Shown piece by piece: positions 8,194-15,575 of a stretch of 64,000 bases of DNA. A program made the translations under genes and the position numbers. Location of the stretch: NCBI RefSeq assembly GCF_003048535.1, contig NZ_PIRQ01000009.1:1-64000 (forward strand). Reading direction: 5' to 3'. The notes below the pieces were generated by a model, which did not search any database, was not told the origin of the DNA, and saw nothing but the letters and a program-made list of their open reading frames with translations. Numbering within the stretch: position 1 is the stretch's first letter; every line of letters starts with the position of its first letter. Source of the stretch: Campylobacter concisus. Lineage in GTDB: Bacteria; Campylobacterota; Campylobacteria; Campylobacterales; Campylobacteraceae.

Positions 8194-9021
8194 CTATGCC
8201 TTCTTATCCACTTTAAGCTTTGCCACTTTTTCTAAAATTTCAAACATGCTCTTGCCACTATCAAATTCGCTCTTTATAAATTTATAAAGCTCTTTAAATC
8301 TCTCATCAGCTTCAAGCTTATAGGTGTGAGATTTTTTAGTAACTTGTATAGGTGTAAATTTCTTCTCTTTGGCGTTGTCTTCTTTTTCAAGATTATCTAT
8401 ATTCTGAACACCTTTTTCGTTTAGCTCTTTTAATATATTAACAGCATTTTTAGCATCTTCACCAGATAAAGTTATATTAAACCGCTCTTTTAGTGCATAT
8501 TTAGCCCACTCCTCTTTAAACTCATCAACGCTCATATCGCTATCAAGCAGATCAATAGTCCTTGAGTTTTGCATAAATAGCAAATCGCTATCGCCACGAT
8601 ATTCATTTAAAAATTCATTTACAGTGTATGGGGTATCTCTTAAAATTTTTGGCTTATCATTGTCTGGTTTTGCTTGCTGACCTTGTATGTATTCAACAAA
8701 TAAACCCTTGCTTTCATTTATGAAATTTTTAAGATCTGATAACTGCTCGCTTGTAAAGTTAGGATCATAACCTCTAAGCTTTCCTATGATAGTGACTTTT
8801 GCTTCATCACCCTTTGTAAAGCCAGATAGTGGATATATATGTCTATCATAAGACGCAGCTTGAGCTTTTCTATCAAGCCTTGCGTATTTAGGAAAGCTCA
8901 TACCATATCCCATATCGTTACTAAGTATCTCGTTTATATCATTAAATTTAAAGCCCATCTCTCTTGCTATGTTTTCTCTTGAGAGATAGCTAGTAGTTGA
9001 GAGGTTATTAGAAATTTGCAT
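8194..9021 (-). CDS. Hypothetical protein, possible flagella-coregulated secreted protein
   Basis: A 275-residue protein with no signal peptide or membrane segment. The N-terminus is Ser/Asn/Thr-rich (MQISNNLSTTSYLS), as in substrates of the flagellar export apparatus. The middle has YDRHIYPLSGFTKGDEAKVTIIGKL and the C-terminal half is strongly helical and charged. I do not recognise a catalytic domain. It resembles the Cj0814-type proteins of Campylobacter that are described as flagella-dependent secreted proteins, but I hold that from memory and at low confidence. The ATG at 9021 has an AAGGA ribosome-binding site. A good sigma-28 promoter lies upstream (9067-9093), and the neighbouring gene pair includes fliL, which supports a flagellar link. 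Confidence 0.6.
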   Translation of the reverse strand: MQISNNLSTTSYLSRENIAREMGFKFNDINEILSNDMGYGMSFPKYARLDRKAQAASYDRHIYPLSGFTKGDEAKVTIIGKLRGYDPNFTSEQLSDLKNFINESKGLFVEYIQGQQAKPDNDKPKILRDTPYTVNEFLNEYRGDSDLLFMQNSRTIDLLDSDMSVDEFKEEWAKYALKERFNITLSGEDAKNAVNILKELNEKGVQNIDNLEKEDNAKEKKFTPIQVTKKSHTYKLEADERFKELYKFIKSEFDSGKSMFEILEKVAKLKVDKKA

Positions 9022-9066
9022 TTTACTATCCTTAGTTTCTTTAGCTCCATTAAATCTTAATTAAAG

Positions 9067-9093
9067 ATATCGTCTTTTCTTTAAAAAATTTTA
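9067..9093 (-). promoter_or_regulatory. Sigma-28 (FliA)-type promoter
   Basis: On the minus strand TAAA (9093-9090) is followed after exactly 17 bases by CGATAT (9072-9067). This is the TAAA-N17-CGAT spacing of flagellar sigma-28 promoters, and CGATAT is the Campylobacter form of the -10. Transcription would start near 9060, leaving a leader of about 40 bases before the ATG at 9021. Confidence 0.6.
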
Positions 9094-9165
9094 TAAAAAT
9101 ACGTTTTTTAAATTTATCAGAAGTAGTTAAAAGATATTAAAAAGCTTTGTAAAAATGCATAAATT

Positions 9166-9510
9166 TCAGACAATAATCACTGCAGCTACGGCAAATCCGC
9201 CGTCGTGAGTTATGCTAAGGCTTGCTTCTTTGATATTAAAATTTGTATAAATTCTCGGGCTAAATTTTATCTTTGGTGCGTTTCTTGCGTCTTTACTGAG
9301 CATAATGTCTAAAAAGCCACACTCTTTGCTGATGCCCACACCAAGGGCTTTGCTAGCTGCTTCTTTGGCCGCCCAAAATCCAGCCAAAGTCGCATCATTT
9401 TTTGCTAGCGCGATCTCATCATTACTAAGAAATTTTTTAAAAAAAAGCTCGCCATAACGAGCCTTTAGTCTTGAAATCCTATCTATCTTAACGATATCGA
9501 TGCCTATCAT
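9166..9510 (-). CDS. acpS: Holo-[acyl-carrier-protein] synthase
   Basis: A 114-residue phosphopantetheinyl transferase that moves the 4'-phosphopantetheine of CoA onto the serine of apo-ACP. The family signatures are intact: [12 protein letters not shown] at the start (metal-binding Asp), then [15 protein letters not shown] with the catalytic WAAKEA near residue 47, and [13 protein letters not shown] near the end. Length is normal. The ATG overlaps the fliL TGA as ATGA (9507-9510), so it is translated with fliL. Confidence 0.95.
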   Translation of the reverse strand: MIGIDIVKIDRISRLKARYGELFFKKFLSNDEIALAKNDATLAGFWAAKEAASKALGVGISKECGFLDIMLSKDARNAPKIKFSPRIYTNFNIKEASLSITHDGGFAVAAVIIV

Positions 9511-10043
9511 TGCACCACAAAATCAGTAAAAAATATGTTTTTGATGTAGCCATCATTTAGCACTTCATTTAACTTACCCACGATCTCGTCTTTTAGCCTA
9601 TCTTTGCCCTTTGCGGTACTTACTTCTTCGTAAGTTTTTGATGAAAGTGTCCTGATGATAATATCTCTTAAAAGTGCCTTTTTCTTATCAAGCTCAGGAG
9701 TTAGCAACTCATCGCTTTGCTCCATATCGATCTTAGTTTTAAGAAATCTTGAGCCATTTTCGCTAAGCAAATTTACAATAAACTGATCAAGCGGATATAT
9801 CGGCCCCATATTTGAATAGTCGTTGCTACCATGCTTTGCCTTATTTTGAGCTGGCATGGACTGAGTTTGAGTCTGAGCTGGTGTTTGCGCCATATTTGCC
9901 TCTTTTGGCTCGTCAGAACTAAGCATCAAAAACGCGACTAGCCCTCCAATAACTAGTAGCAAAACAAATATCGCAATGATAATTATCATTAATGCACCAT
10001 TGCCACCTTTTTTTGCTTTTTTCTCTTCAACTTCTTCAGCCAT
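9507..10043 (-). CDS. fliL: Flagellar basal body-associated protein FliL
   Basis: A 178-residue bitopic inner-membrane protein that surrounds the stator and supports motor torque. A short charged cytoplasmic tail ([12 protein letters not shown]) precedes one membrane helix ([21 protein letters not shown], about residues 18-40), then a Gln/Ala/Pro linker and the periplasmic stomatin-like domain with [20 protein letters not shown] and the C-terminal [12 protein letters not shown]. The ribosome-binding site AGGAGG lies just upstream. The gene is followed by acpS with a 4-base overlap, an order also known from C. jejuni. Confidence 0.93.
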   Translation of the reverse strand: MAEEVEEKKAKKGGNGALMIIIIAIFVLLLVIGGLVAFLMLSSDEPKEANMAQTPAQTQTQSMPAQNKAKHGSNDYSNMGPIYPLDQFIVNLLSENGSRFLKTKIDMEQSDELLTPELDKKKALLRDIIIRTLSSKTYEEVSTAKGKDRLKDEIVGKLNEVLNDGYIKNIFFTDFVVQ

Positions 10044-10065
10044 CTTTCCTCCTTTAAGTTTTGGC

Positions 10066-10075
10066 TATAATTATA
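10066..10075. promoter_or_regulatory. Overlapping divergent -10 boxes, fliL and ybaK
   Basis: TATAATTATA contains TATAAT on the plus strand (10066-10071, 31 bases before the ybaK ATG) and on the minus strand (10075-10070, 27 bases before the fliL ATG). Both genes probably start from this one palindromic site in a 58-base gap, so RNA polymerase can occupy only one direction at a time. Confidence 0.55.
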
Positions 10076-10101
10076 CAAAAAATTCGCAAAAATGAGAAAA
10101 A

Positions 10102-10584
10102 ATGATACATAAGACAAATGCTGCTAGAGCTTTAGATAAGCTAAAAATTAATTATGAAATTTTAGAATATGAAGTTGATTTAAACGATCTTTCAGCCCTC
10201 CACGTAGCAGCTAGCACTAAGCAAAATATAAAGCAAATTTATAAGACTATCGTTTGTGAGTGTGAGCCTAAAAATTTCGTTGTTGCTTGCTTACAGGGCG
10301 ATTTGGAGCTTGATCTAAAAGCACTTGCTCACGCGTGTGGCGCAAAACGCTGTGAACTTATAAATTTAAAAGATCTAGAAAAGATCACTGGCTACATCAG
10401 GGGTGGCTGCTCACCGCTTGCTATGAAAAAACACTTTGCAACATTTATCGATGAACGCGCAAAAGAACAAGAATACGTGTTAGTAAGCGCTGGAGTAAGA
10501 GGCAAACAAATAAAAATAGCTCCAAATGATCTTTTAAAGGCTTGCGAGGCAAGTTTTGCCAATATCGCTAGGCTAGCTCTTTAA
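10102..10584 (+). CDS. ybaK: YbaK-type aminoacyl-tRNA deacylase
   Basis: A 160-residue single-domain editing protein of the YbaK/EbsC family, which hydrolyses mischarged Cys-tRNA(Pro). Family features are HKTNAARALDKLKINYEILEY at the start, the lysine-bearing QIYKTIV strand, the YIRGGCSPLAMKKHFATFID block and the C-terminal VLVSAGVRGKQIKIAP. It is monocistronic, from its own TATAAT, and its 3' end overlaps the convergent methyltransferase gene by 12 bases. Confidence 0.9.
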   Translation: MIHKTNAARALDKLKINYEILEYEVDLNDLSALHVAASTKQNIKQIYKTIVCECEPKNFVVACLQGDLELDLKALAHACGAKRCELINLKDLEKITGYIRGGCSPLAMKKHFATFIDERAKEQEYVLVSAGVRGKQIKIAPNDLLKACEASFANIARLAL

Positions 10585-11559
10585 AAACTCTATAAATTTA
10601 AACTTCTCGCCTAAAAACTCGGGCGAGAGTAGAAATTTCGCCTGTTTGGCTGCATTTTCATAGGCTTGCTTGCTACCCTTTTCAAGCACCAAAGATAAAA
10701 TTTCATCCACACCAAGATCGCAAACTAAAGCCTCGTTTTGTTTTTTAAATTTAAGCATCTTAAAGCCAGCCTCAAAAAAAGCCTCTTTTACTTGCTTAAA
10801 GCAAAGACTATATGTTAGATCCGAGCTTTTAAAATATGGCTCAAGATCTGAAATTTCAAATAAAGAAAATACTTGATGGTCTTTAAAAATCCTTAGGCTA
10901 AACTCATTTTTTGGCTCAAATTCGCCGTAGTCAAAGCTTAAAAATCTCACCTTTTTTGCCACACTTGCAAGTTGGGTTGCAAATTTAGCGTAGCTAGTTG
11001 ATATCTCGCCCTTTTTTATGCCAAATTTCTTTGCAAGAGCTAGCAAGTTTTGATCTGCTTTTTGCCAGTGAAATTTTAGATCACTATCCACAAAAAGCAT
11101 ATTTTGTCCGTCTATTACTTCACAGCTAAATGCGTCAAGTAGCTCATTTGAGATGACAAAAATTTCTTCAAATGAACACTCATTTAAATTTTTATAGTGC
11201 CTTATTTTGACATCATTGCCAAAGCGCTTTGTAAAAGTTTCAAGCTGCTTTTTTCTTAAATTTTCGTGAGGCTCGATGATAATAAACTCTAAATTTTTTA
11301 AGATCTCTGGCTCGAGTGTAAAAATTCCTTGAATAAAATCAGCTAGCATTTCACCTGAGTTTGCGCCAATCTCCACAACCTTGTAAGAGCTAGAAATTTC
11401 GCCATTTTTAAGTAGCTTTAAAAAGTAGTTTGCAAGGCAGGCGCCAAAGAGGTAGCCAACGCTTACATTTGTGTAAAAATCGCCCTTTTTGCCGATATTC
11501 ACGCCAAATTTATAGTAGTTTTCATTGACCCAGATATTAAAAAACTCGCTAAATTTCAT
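10573..11559 (-). CDS. MidA/NDUFAF7-type SAM-dependent methyltransferase
   Basis: A 328-residue Rossmann-fold protein of the COG1565 family, whose eukaryotic member NDUFAF7/MidA methylates an arginine of a complex I subunit. The family blocks are GDFYTNVSVGYLFGACLANYF near the start, the SAM loop VVEIGANSGEMLADF at about residues 60-75, the Ser-Asn-Glu-Leu-Leu-Asp-Ala motif (SNELLDAF) near 135, and FLSFDYGEFEP near 195. A role in complex I assembly is attractive in an organism with an Nuo complex but is inference. ATGA overlap with the upstream TRIC-like gene. Confidence 0.8.
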   Translation of the reverse strand: MKFSEFFNIWVNENYYKFGVNIGKKGDFYTNVSVGYLFGACLANYFLKLLKNGEISSSYKVVEIGANSGEMLADFIQGIFTLEPEILKNLEFIIIEPHENLRKKQLETFTKRFGNDVKIRHYKNLNECSFEEIFVISNELLDAFSCEVIDGQNMLFVDSDLKFHWQKADQNLLALAKKFGIKKGEISTSYAKFATQLASVAKKVRFLSFDYGEFEPKNEFSLRIFKDHQVFSLFEISDLEPYFKSSDLTYSLCFKQVKEAFFEAGFKMLKFKKQNEALVCDLGVDEILSLVLEKGSKQAYENAAKQAKFLLSPEFLGEKFKFIEFLKS

Positions 11560-12164
11560 AGATCAGGTAGCTTCCAACCTCTGTAAAATGCAAACATCCT
11601 AACTGTAATGCCAGCAGCAAGCAAGAGCATAGTAAAAAATATATTGGTTAGGCCTAGATGATATAGCACAAAGTAAGCAAGCCCCACACCAAGGCTTATC
11701 GTGCCGTAAAGTCCAGTGCGTAAAAACCATGGAATTTCATTTAGCAAAATATCTCTTAAGATACCGCCACCAACGCCGTTAAAAAAGGCGATCATCATCA
11801 CACCAAAGATGTTGTAGTTGTACTCAATAGCAACCATTGCTCCAACGATCGAAAAACAGATAACATCGATCGCATCGGCGAAGATGAATACAAATTTTCG
11901 CTCCAAACCTTCTCTTTTTATATGTAAATTTGCCACTCTTGAAACAATCAACATAAAAATAACAACGCTTACTGGCATATAGTGAGTGAATGAATAAACT
12001 GCCCTACCAACGAGCATATCACGCATGATACCGCCACCAAGTGCGGTCAAAAATGCAGACAAAAAGACTCCAAGCCAGTCGCACTCCTTTTTTACTGCAA
12101 ATAAAAAACCGCTAAGTGCAGCTGATGCGATACCGACGTATTCGACAAAAAGTATTAAACTCAT
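11556..12164 (-). CDS. TRIC-type cation channel family protein (UPF0126)
   Basis: A 202-residue protein with seven hydrophobic segments in two homologous halves. Each half carries the family's Gly-rich signature before a basic residue: TALGGGIMRDMLVGRA at about residues 40-55 and FNGVGGGILRDILLNE at about 125-140. Bacterial TRIC homologues form trimeric potassium-permeable channels; the role here is not known. It opens a two-gene unit with the MidA-like methyltransferase. Confidence 0.87.
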   Translation of the reverse strand: MSLILFVEYVGIASAALSGFLFAVKKECDWLGVFLSAFLTALGGGIMRDMLVGRAVYSFTHYMPVSVVIFMLIVSRVANLHIKREGLERKFVFIFADAIDVICFSIVGAMVAIEYNYNIFGVMMIAFFNGVGGGILRDILLNEIPWFLRTGLYGTISLGVGLAYFVLYHLGLTNIFFTMLLLAAGITVRMFAFYRGWKLPDL

Positions 12165-12248
12165 ATTTTTCCCTTAAAAGGTCGCATTTTATAATGAACT
12201 CTCATAAAAAATCATTAATAATATTTTTACCATTAGTTTATTTTAGGC

Positions 12249-12254
12249 TATAAT
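12249..12254 (+). promoter_or_regulatory. -10 box of the second SYLF gene
   Basis: GGCTATAATAACG contains TATAAT 27 bases before the ATG at 12282, with an AAGGAAGGAA ribosome-binding site between. The divergent TRIC-like gene starts at 12164. Confidence 0.6.
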
Positions 12255-12281
12255 AACGAAAAATTTAAGGAAGGAATTTTA

Positions 12282-12944
12282 ATGAAAAGACTATTAATCA
12301 TATTTCTTGCTGGTTTATTTTTCACATCACACTTAAACGCTGATGTGATCCAAAATCAAAAGCTAAAAAATGCAATAAATATTTTAAACGCTTTTGGTGC
12401 AAGAAATTTAAAGCCAAACACTAAATTTGAAGGCATAAAAGCGATCGTTATAATCCCTGATGTAACAAAAGCAGGCGCTATCGTTACTGGCTCAAAAGGT
12501 AAAGGCGTATTTATCGCTAAAAACGATGATGGTGAATGGTCAAGCCCATTTTTTGTAAATTACACATCTGGTAGCATAGGCTTACAACTTGGTTACAGCT
12601 CAGCTGATATGATCATATTATTTAAAAATTCAGAAGCTTATGCAAATTTATTTAATGCAAAAGATACGATCAGCCTAAAAGCAGAAGCAACTGGTGGCGT
12701 TGGTAATGAAGTAGCGATCACAAGTGATTTGCCTGAAATTTCAGCATTTGCTGAGGAGCGCGGCAAGACAAGTGGTGCTTTTGTAGGCGTCAGCTTAGAT
12801 GTGGCAAGGCTTAAAATAAATATACAAGATACAAATGATTACTATGAGCGAATGTATGATTTTGAAAATATCTACAACAATAGCCCAAAAGCTAGTAAAT
12901 ACACACTAAAATTTAAAGAAATAATCTCAAAATACTTCTTATAA
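12282..12944 (+). CDS. SYLF-domain (Ysc84-like) lipid-binding protein, copy 2
   Basis: A 220-residue periplasmic protein with a signal peptide ending near residue 20 (FFTSHLNA) and a SYLF domain. The conserved blocks are IKAIVIIPDVTKAGAIVTG, the turn YTSGSIGLQLGYSSAD, MIILFKN, and SGAFVGVSLDVARL. The order is that of the SYLF protein at 2112-2708, but the C-terminus is longer (YYERMYDFENIYNN onward). Promoter and terminator flank it closely, so it is monocistronic. Likely to bind lipid or sit on the membrane; function unproven. Confidence 0.82.
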   Translation: MKRLLIIFLAGLFFTSHLNADVIQNQKLKNAINILNAFGARNLKPNTKFEGIKAIVIIPDVTKAGAIVTGSKGKGVFIAKNDDGEWSSPFFVNYTSGSIGLQLGYSSADMIILFKNSEAYANLFNAKDTISLKAEATGGVGNEVAITSDLPEISAFAEERGKTSGAFVGVSLDVARLKINIQDTNDYYERMYDFENIYNNSPKASKYTLKFKEIISKYFL

Positions 12945-12953
12945 CTCAAATTT

Positions 12954-12992
12954 CTTGGCTCATTAAGTGAGTCAAGAGCTCTTTTTATTTTT
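12954..12992 (+). terminator. Terminator after SYLF copy 2
   Basis: CTTGGCTCA (12954-12962), loop TTAAG, TGAGTCAAG (12968-12976), with one G-U pair, followed by a T-rich tract. A second inverted repeat, ATGGcTTAGC/GCTAAaCCAT at 13019-13043, overlaps the stop of the convergent small gene and may serve that gene. Confidence 0.7.
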
Positions 12993-13034
12993 ACTTTTTG
13001 ATTAATTTTATAGAAGTTATGGCTTAGCTTTTTG

Positions 13035-13244
13035 CTAAACCATAAATAGTGAAACAAAGCGTTTTTTAGGGATTGGAGAAAATTGAGTCATATACTCAAA
13101 CGCTTCTTCGTAATCGCCATCTGTATATTGTGCAACTTGCTCGATAAGCTCATAAAGCTCCTCATCGTCCATAGAATCAAAACTGCCTCTATTTTCTAAA
13201 ACCTCTAACAAAACGGCGTCTAATTCAAGCTCGTCGTAAGTCAT
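13035..13244 (-). CDS. Small acidic hypothetical protein
   Basis: A 69-residue protein, very acidic in its first two thirds (DELELDAVLLEVLEN, SMDDEELYELIEQ, DGDYEEAFEYM) with a basic, hydrophobic end (PIPKKRFVSLFMV). I do not recognise a family. The ATG at 13244 is supported by an AAGGAA site; the frame upstream to 13292 has no such site. It is divergent from the Fur-family gene, and their 150-base gap holds Fur-box-like sequence, so shared iron control is possible but not shown. Confidence 0.6.
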   Translation of the reverse strand: MTYDELELDAVLLEVLENRGSFDSMDDEELYELIEQVAQYTDGDYEEAFEYMTQFSPIPKKRFVSLFMV

Positions 13245-13367
13245 TTTATTCCTTAATTTTGATTTAAAAAATGCGACACTATACCAAAACAATCTTATAA
13301 AATACTTTACTTGAAATTCGTAAGAAATTTTATGCTTTTTTTATAAGTAAAGTTGTAAAATCCTTAT

Positions 13368-13383
13368 ATTCATTATCATTTTA
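13368..13383. promoter_or_regulatory. Candidate Fur-type operator before the Fur-family gene
   Basis: ATTCATTATCATTTTA contains CATTATCATT, a good half of the classical Fur box (GATAATGATAATCATTATC). It lies only 12 bases before the GTG start, where bound repressor would block transcription or translation. A GATAATGA word also lies between this gene and the operon downstream. Candidate by eye only. Confidence 0.4.
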
Positions 13384-13394
13384 GTTAGGTTTTT

Positions 13395-13841
13395 GTGGAT
13401 AATTTTGAACTATTTTATAAGCATTTTAAAGAGTTTTTGGAAGCCTTTGGGCAAAAAAGCTCAGAGTTAAAAGAACAAATTTTGCATGTACTTTTCATTA
13501 GCAACTCTCATCTAAGTGCTCAAGAAATTTCTTCAGAAATTTACAAAATACACAAGAATGAAATTTCAATGACATCAATTTACTCGTTTTTAAATTTTCT
13601 AGAAATGCATCATCTTGCAAACTGCTTTGAAGAAAATGGAGTAAAGAAATTTGAACTAAATTTAAAATCATCGCACGATCATTTGATATGTGAAATTTGT
13701 GAAAAGATAGTTGATTTTGAAGATGAGATAATAGAGCAAAGGCAAGAGCAAATTTGCAAAGAAAAAAATTTTAGCGAGCAGTCGCATACAATGATACTTT
13801 ATGGTATTTGCAGTGATTGCCAAGAGAAAAATGAAAATTAA
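13395..13841 (+). CDS. Fur-family transcriptional regulator (divergent)
   Basis: A 148-residue Fur-superfamily protein. The winged helix is LSAQEISSEIYKIHKNEISMTSIYSFLNFLEMH (about residues 40-72). The dimer/metal domain has HDHLICEIC (His94, His96, Cys99, Cys102), EKIVDFEDEIIE and a closing CSDC pair (Cys139, Cys142), which together form regulatory and structural metal sites. In the recognition helix the usual Thr-Val-Tyr-Arg is Ser-Ile-Tyr-Ser, so the operator may differ from that of the housekeeping Fur. The start is GTG at 13395; no better ATG exists. It lies 100 bases upstream of the iron-type operon and is its natural candidate regulator. It could be a Fur, PerR or Zur type; the sequence does not settle which. 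Confidence 0.8.
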   Translation: MDNFELFYKHFKEFLEAFGQKSSELKEQILHVLFISNSHLSAQEISSEIYKIHKNEISMTSIYSFLNFLEMHHLANCFEENGVKKFELNLKSSHDHLICEICEKIVDFEDEIIEQRQEQICKEKNFSEQSHTMILYGICSDCQEKNEN

Positions 13842-13862
13842 ATTTTATCATTTCATTTTACT

Positions 13863-13920
13863 TTTTGATAATGAAAAACAAAAAAATTTCAGATTTATTT
13901 AAGCTGTGAAATAGATAATA
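13863..13920 (+). promoter_or_regulatory. Candidate operator and promoter of the ferrosome-like operon
   Basis: The 100-base gap after the Fur-family gene holds TTTTGATAATGAAAAAC (GATAATGA at 13867-13874), resembling half a Fur box, and GATAAT at 13914-13919, a 5/6 match to a -10 box 22 bases before the ATG at 13942. No strong terminator hairpin separates the regulator from the operon, so read-through is also possible. Confidence 0.4.
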
Positions 13921-13941
13921 CGCAATTAAAAAAGGATGAAA

Positions 13942-14265
13942 ATGGATATAAAAACACAAACTTTAGCACAAGTTGCAAGCTATTTTTCAATGATAGCTCA
14001 CACAAACGGCAGACTAAGAGTAAGAGTTAGTCCAAAGATAAAAGAGCTAAGCAGTAGTGTAAATTTAGCTAGCTTAGATGATGTGATAGCTCAGATAAAT
14101 GGTATAAAAAATGTAAAATTTAACAAGCTAATCGGCTCTGTAACGATCGAATACGATCATGAAATTTTTCCAAAAAACCTTTGGGAGGATCTTTTAAAAG
14201 GGCAAAATTTAGAAGAGATTTCAACTAGAGTAAATGAAGTTGCAAAAGAAGTGAAATATGCTTAA
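13942..14265 (+). CDS. HMA-like small protein with Arg motif instead of CxxC
   Basis: A 107-residue protein without signal peptide. Residues from about 22 form a ferredoxin-like heavy-metal-associated fold: NGRLRVRVSPKIKEL, a helix (SLDDVIAQING), then IKNVKFNKLIGSVTIEYD. Where copper-type HMA domains carry CxxC, this one has Gly-Arg-Leu-Arg-Val-Arg. Such CxxC-lacking, Arg-rich HMA_2-type proteins accompany P1B-6 ATPases in ferrosome clusters. ATG 13942 is preferred to 13936 because the AAAGGA site (13931-13936) would be too close to the latter. First gene of the operon; its end overlaps the ferritin-like gene by 8 bases. Confidence 0.72.
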   Translation: MDIKTQTLAQVASYFSMIAHTNGRLRVRVSPKIKELSSSVNLASLDDVIAQINGIKNVKFNKLIGSVTIEYDHEIFPKNLWEDLLKGQNLEEISTRVNEVAKEVKYA

Positions 14266-14908
14266 TGAACTTTTAAATGCATCATACACCAGCGAAAAAA
14301 ACGCACTTAGTTTATATGAAAATTTAGCTTTATTTGGTGATGTTTTTAACGAGATCGCAAATATCAGAAAAAATGCGATCATCTTGATAGAAAAATTTGC
14401 AAGTACACATGATTATGAGCTTGCTTGCGAAAATGAAGCTATATTTTTGCCAGCAAAAAATAAAGAAGATGCACTGATACAAGCTTTAAACTATGAGTTA
14501 GAGCTAAATAAAATGTATGAAAAATTTTGTGAAAGCTTAGATGACGAGGAGCTAAAAGATCTATTTTTTAGACTTTGGGCTACTTCAAGCAACGAATACG
14601 TCGCCTCTTTAAAACAACGTTTAAAAGAAATTTATAGTGGCTGTGAAATAAAAAATGAGCTAAATTTAAATGAAATTTCACAAAATTTTGAGCAAAATGG
14701 CATAACAAATATTTTAGAAAACTATCAAAATGACTTTAATGAGATAACTAAAAGCTTGCAAAATATCGCAAGTGGCAAGGCTGATAAAAGCGAGTTAGCA
14801 AAGATAACTAATAATCCAAATTTCTCGTTTTTTAGCGGACTTGCGCTTGGGGCATTAGGCATTTCAGTAGTTAGCAAAAATTTTAATAAGGATGAAGAAA
14901 ATGAATAA
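14258..14908 (+). CDS. Ferritin-like helical protein with C-terminal membrane anchor
   Basis: A 216-residue, almost all-helical protein. Residues 1-130 look like a ferritin-like four-helix bundle: SEKNALSLYENLA, FNEIANIRKNAIILIEKFA, YELELNKMYEKFC, and SSNEYVASLKQRLKEIY. Glutamates occur at positions like the di-iron carboxylates, but the expected E-x-x-H histidines are replaced (EIAN, EYVA), so canonical di-iron ferroxidase chemistry is doubtful. After a second charged helical region, residues near 192-208 (FFSGLALGALGISVV) form a small-residue membrane helix. That combination suggests a membrane-tethered iron-binding or structural protein of the compartment. The bundle assignment is by pattern, not by alignment. 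Confidence 0.6.
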   Translation: MLNELLNASYTSEKNALSLYENLALFGDVFNEIANIRKNAIILIEKFASTHDYELACENEAIFLPAKNKEDALIQALNYELELNKMYEKFCESLDDEELKDLFFRLWATSSNEYVASLKQRLKEIYSGCEIKNELNLNEISQNFEQNGITNILENYQNDFNEITKSLQNIASGKADKSELAKITNNPNFSFFSGLALGALGISVVSKNFNKDEENE

Positions 14909-14939
14909 TTTACAAAATCAAACAAAGAAAGGATTTAAA

Positions 14940-15251
14940 ATGGCATTACCATTTTTAGCAGGTTTAGCAGTAGGCGGTTTAGCAATAGCTGCTTGGAATA
15001 AAAGAGATAAGATCAAAGAGTACGCTCAAGATGGCTTTGATAAGGGCAAAGAGGCTGCAAAAGATCTTTACAAAAAAGGTAAAAGTGTTGCAAAAGATGC
15101 AAAAGACTTTATAGTAAAAGAAGAGAAAAAAGCAAAACGTGGTGCTAAAAAAGTAGAAAAAGAGGCTGAAAAAGTGGTAAAGAAAACAAGAAAACCACGC
15201 GCTAAAAAGCCAGCTGCTCCAAAAGCTATCACGCCAAACGATATAGCTTAA
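14940..15251 (+). CDS. YtxH-like Lys-rich membrane-associated protein
   Basis: A 103-residue protein starting with a glycine-zipper hydrophobic segment (FLAGLAVGGLAIAAW), followed by amphipathic 11-residue-like repeats (DGFDKGKEAAKDLYKKGKS) and a histone-H1-like tail rich in Lys, Ala and Pro (KKTRKPRAKKPAAPKA). YtxH-like proteins with this layout recur in metal-compartment and stress operons. The ATG at 14940 has its own AAGAAAGGA site with normal spacing; in-frame ATGs at 14892 and 14901 lie inside the end of the previous gene and are less likely. The basic tail could coat polyphosphate or iron-phosphate granules; that is inference. Confidence 0.65.
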   Translation: MALPFLAGLAVGGLAIAAWNKRDKIKEYAQDGFDKGKEAAKDLYKKGKSVAKDAKDFIVKEEKKAKRGAKKVEKEAEKVVKKTRKPRAKKPAAPKAITPNDIA

Positions 15252-15260
15252 GGATAGAGA

Positions 15261-15575
15261 ATGCAAGAAAATAGTCTTTTTACACTTTCAAGCACAAGAC
15301 TTCCATTTGATCACTTCATCAGCGGTGCTTTAATCGCTGGCATGGGTGCAGCTGCACTTGGCTTTAGCGACTATCTAAATAATAGAGCAACTAAAAAAGA
15401 TGTTGCTAAAAAGATAGCAAAATACGCTGTAACTGGTGGTTTCGTAGGTGCTGTTGGCATTCATGCTTCAAATTTAATAGCACAAAAAAAATATCTAAAT
15501 GCAGCAGCTTTTACAGCAGCTGGTATCGGCGGTCTTTTGATAGCAGAAAAACTAATAAAATTGGAGAGTAAATAA
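15261..15575 (+). CDS. Glycine-zipper membrane protein
   Basis: A 104-residue protein with three hydrophobic, small-residue-rich segments: FISGALIAGMGAAALGF (about 19-35), YAVTGGFVGAVGIHAS (about 54-70) and NAAAFTAAGIGGLLIAEKL (about 79-98). The short loops are basic. Glycine-zipper helices of this kind pack tightly or oligomerise in curved membranes. I do not recognise a named family; its position beside a P1B-type ATPase is that of the small membrane protein FezA/FezC in ferrosome operons. AAGGA site upstream; its TAA shares a base with the next ATG (15575). Confidence 0.6.
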   Translation: MQENSLFTLSSTRLPFDHFISGALIAGMGAAALGFSDYLNNRATKKDVAKKIAKYAVTGGFVGAVGIHASNLIAQKKYLNAAAFTAAGIGGLLIAEKLIKLESK

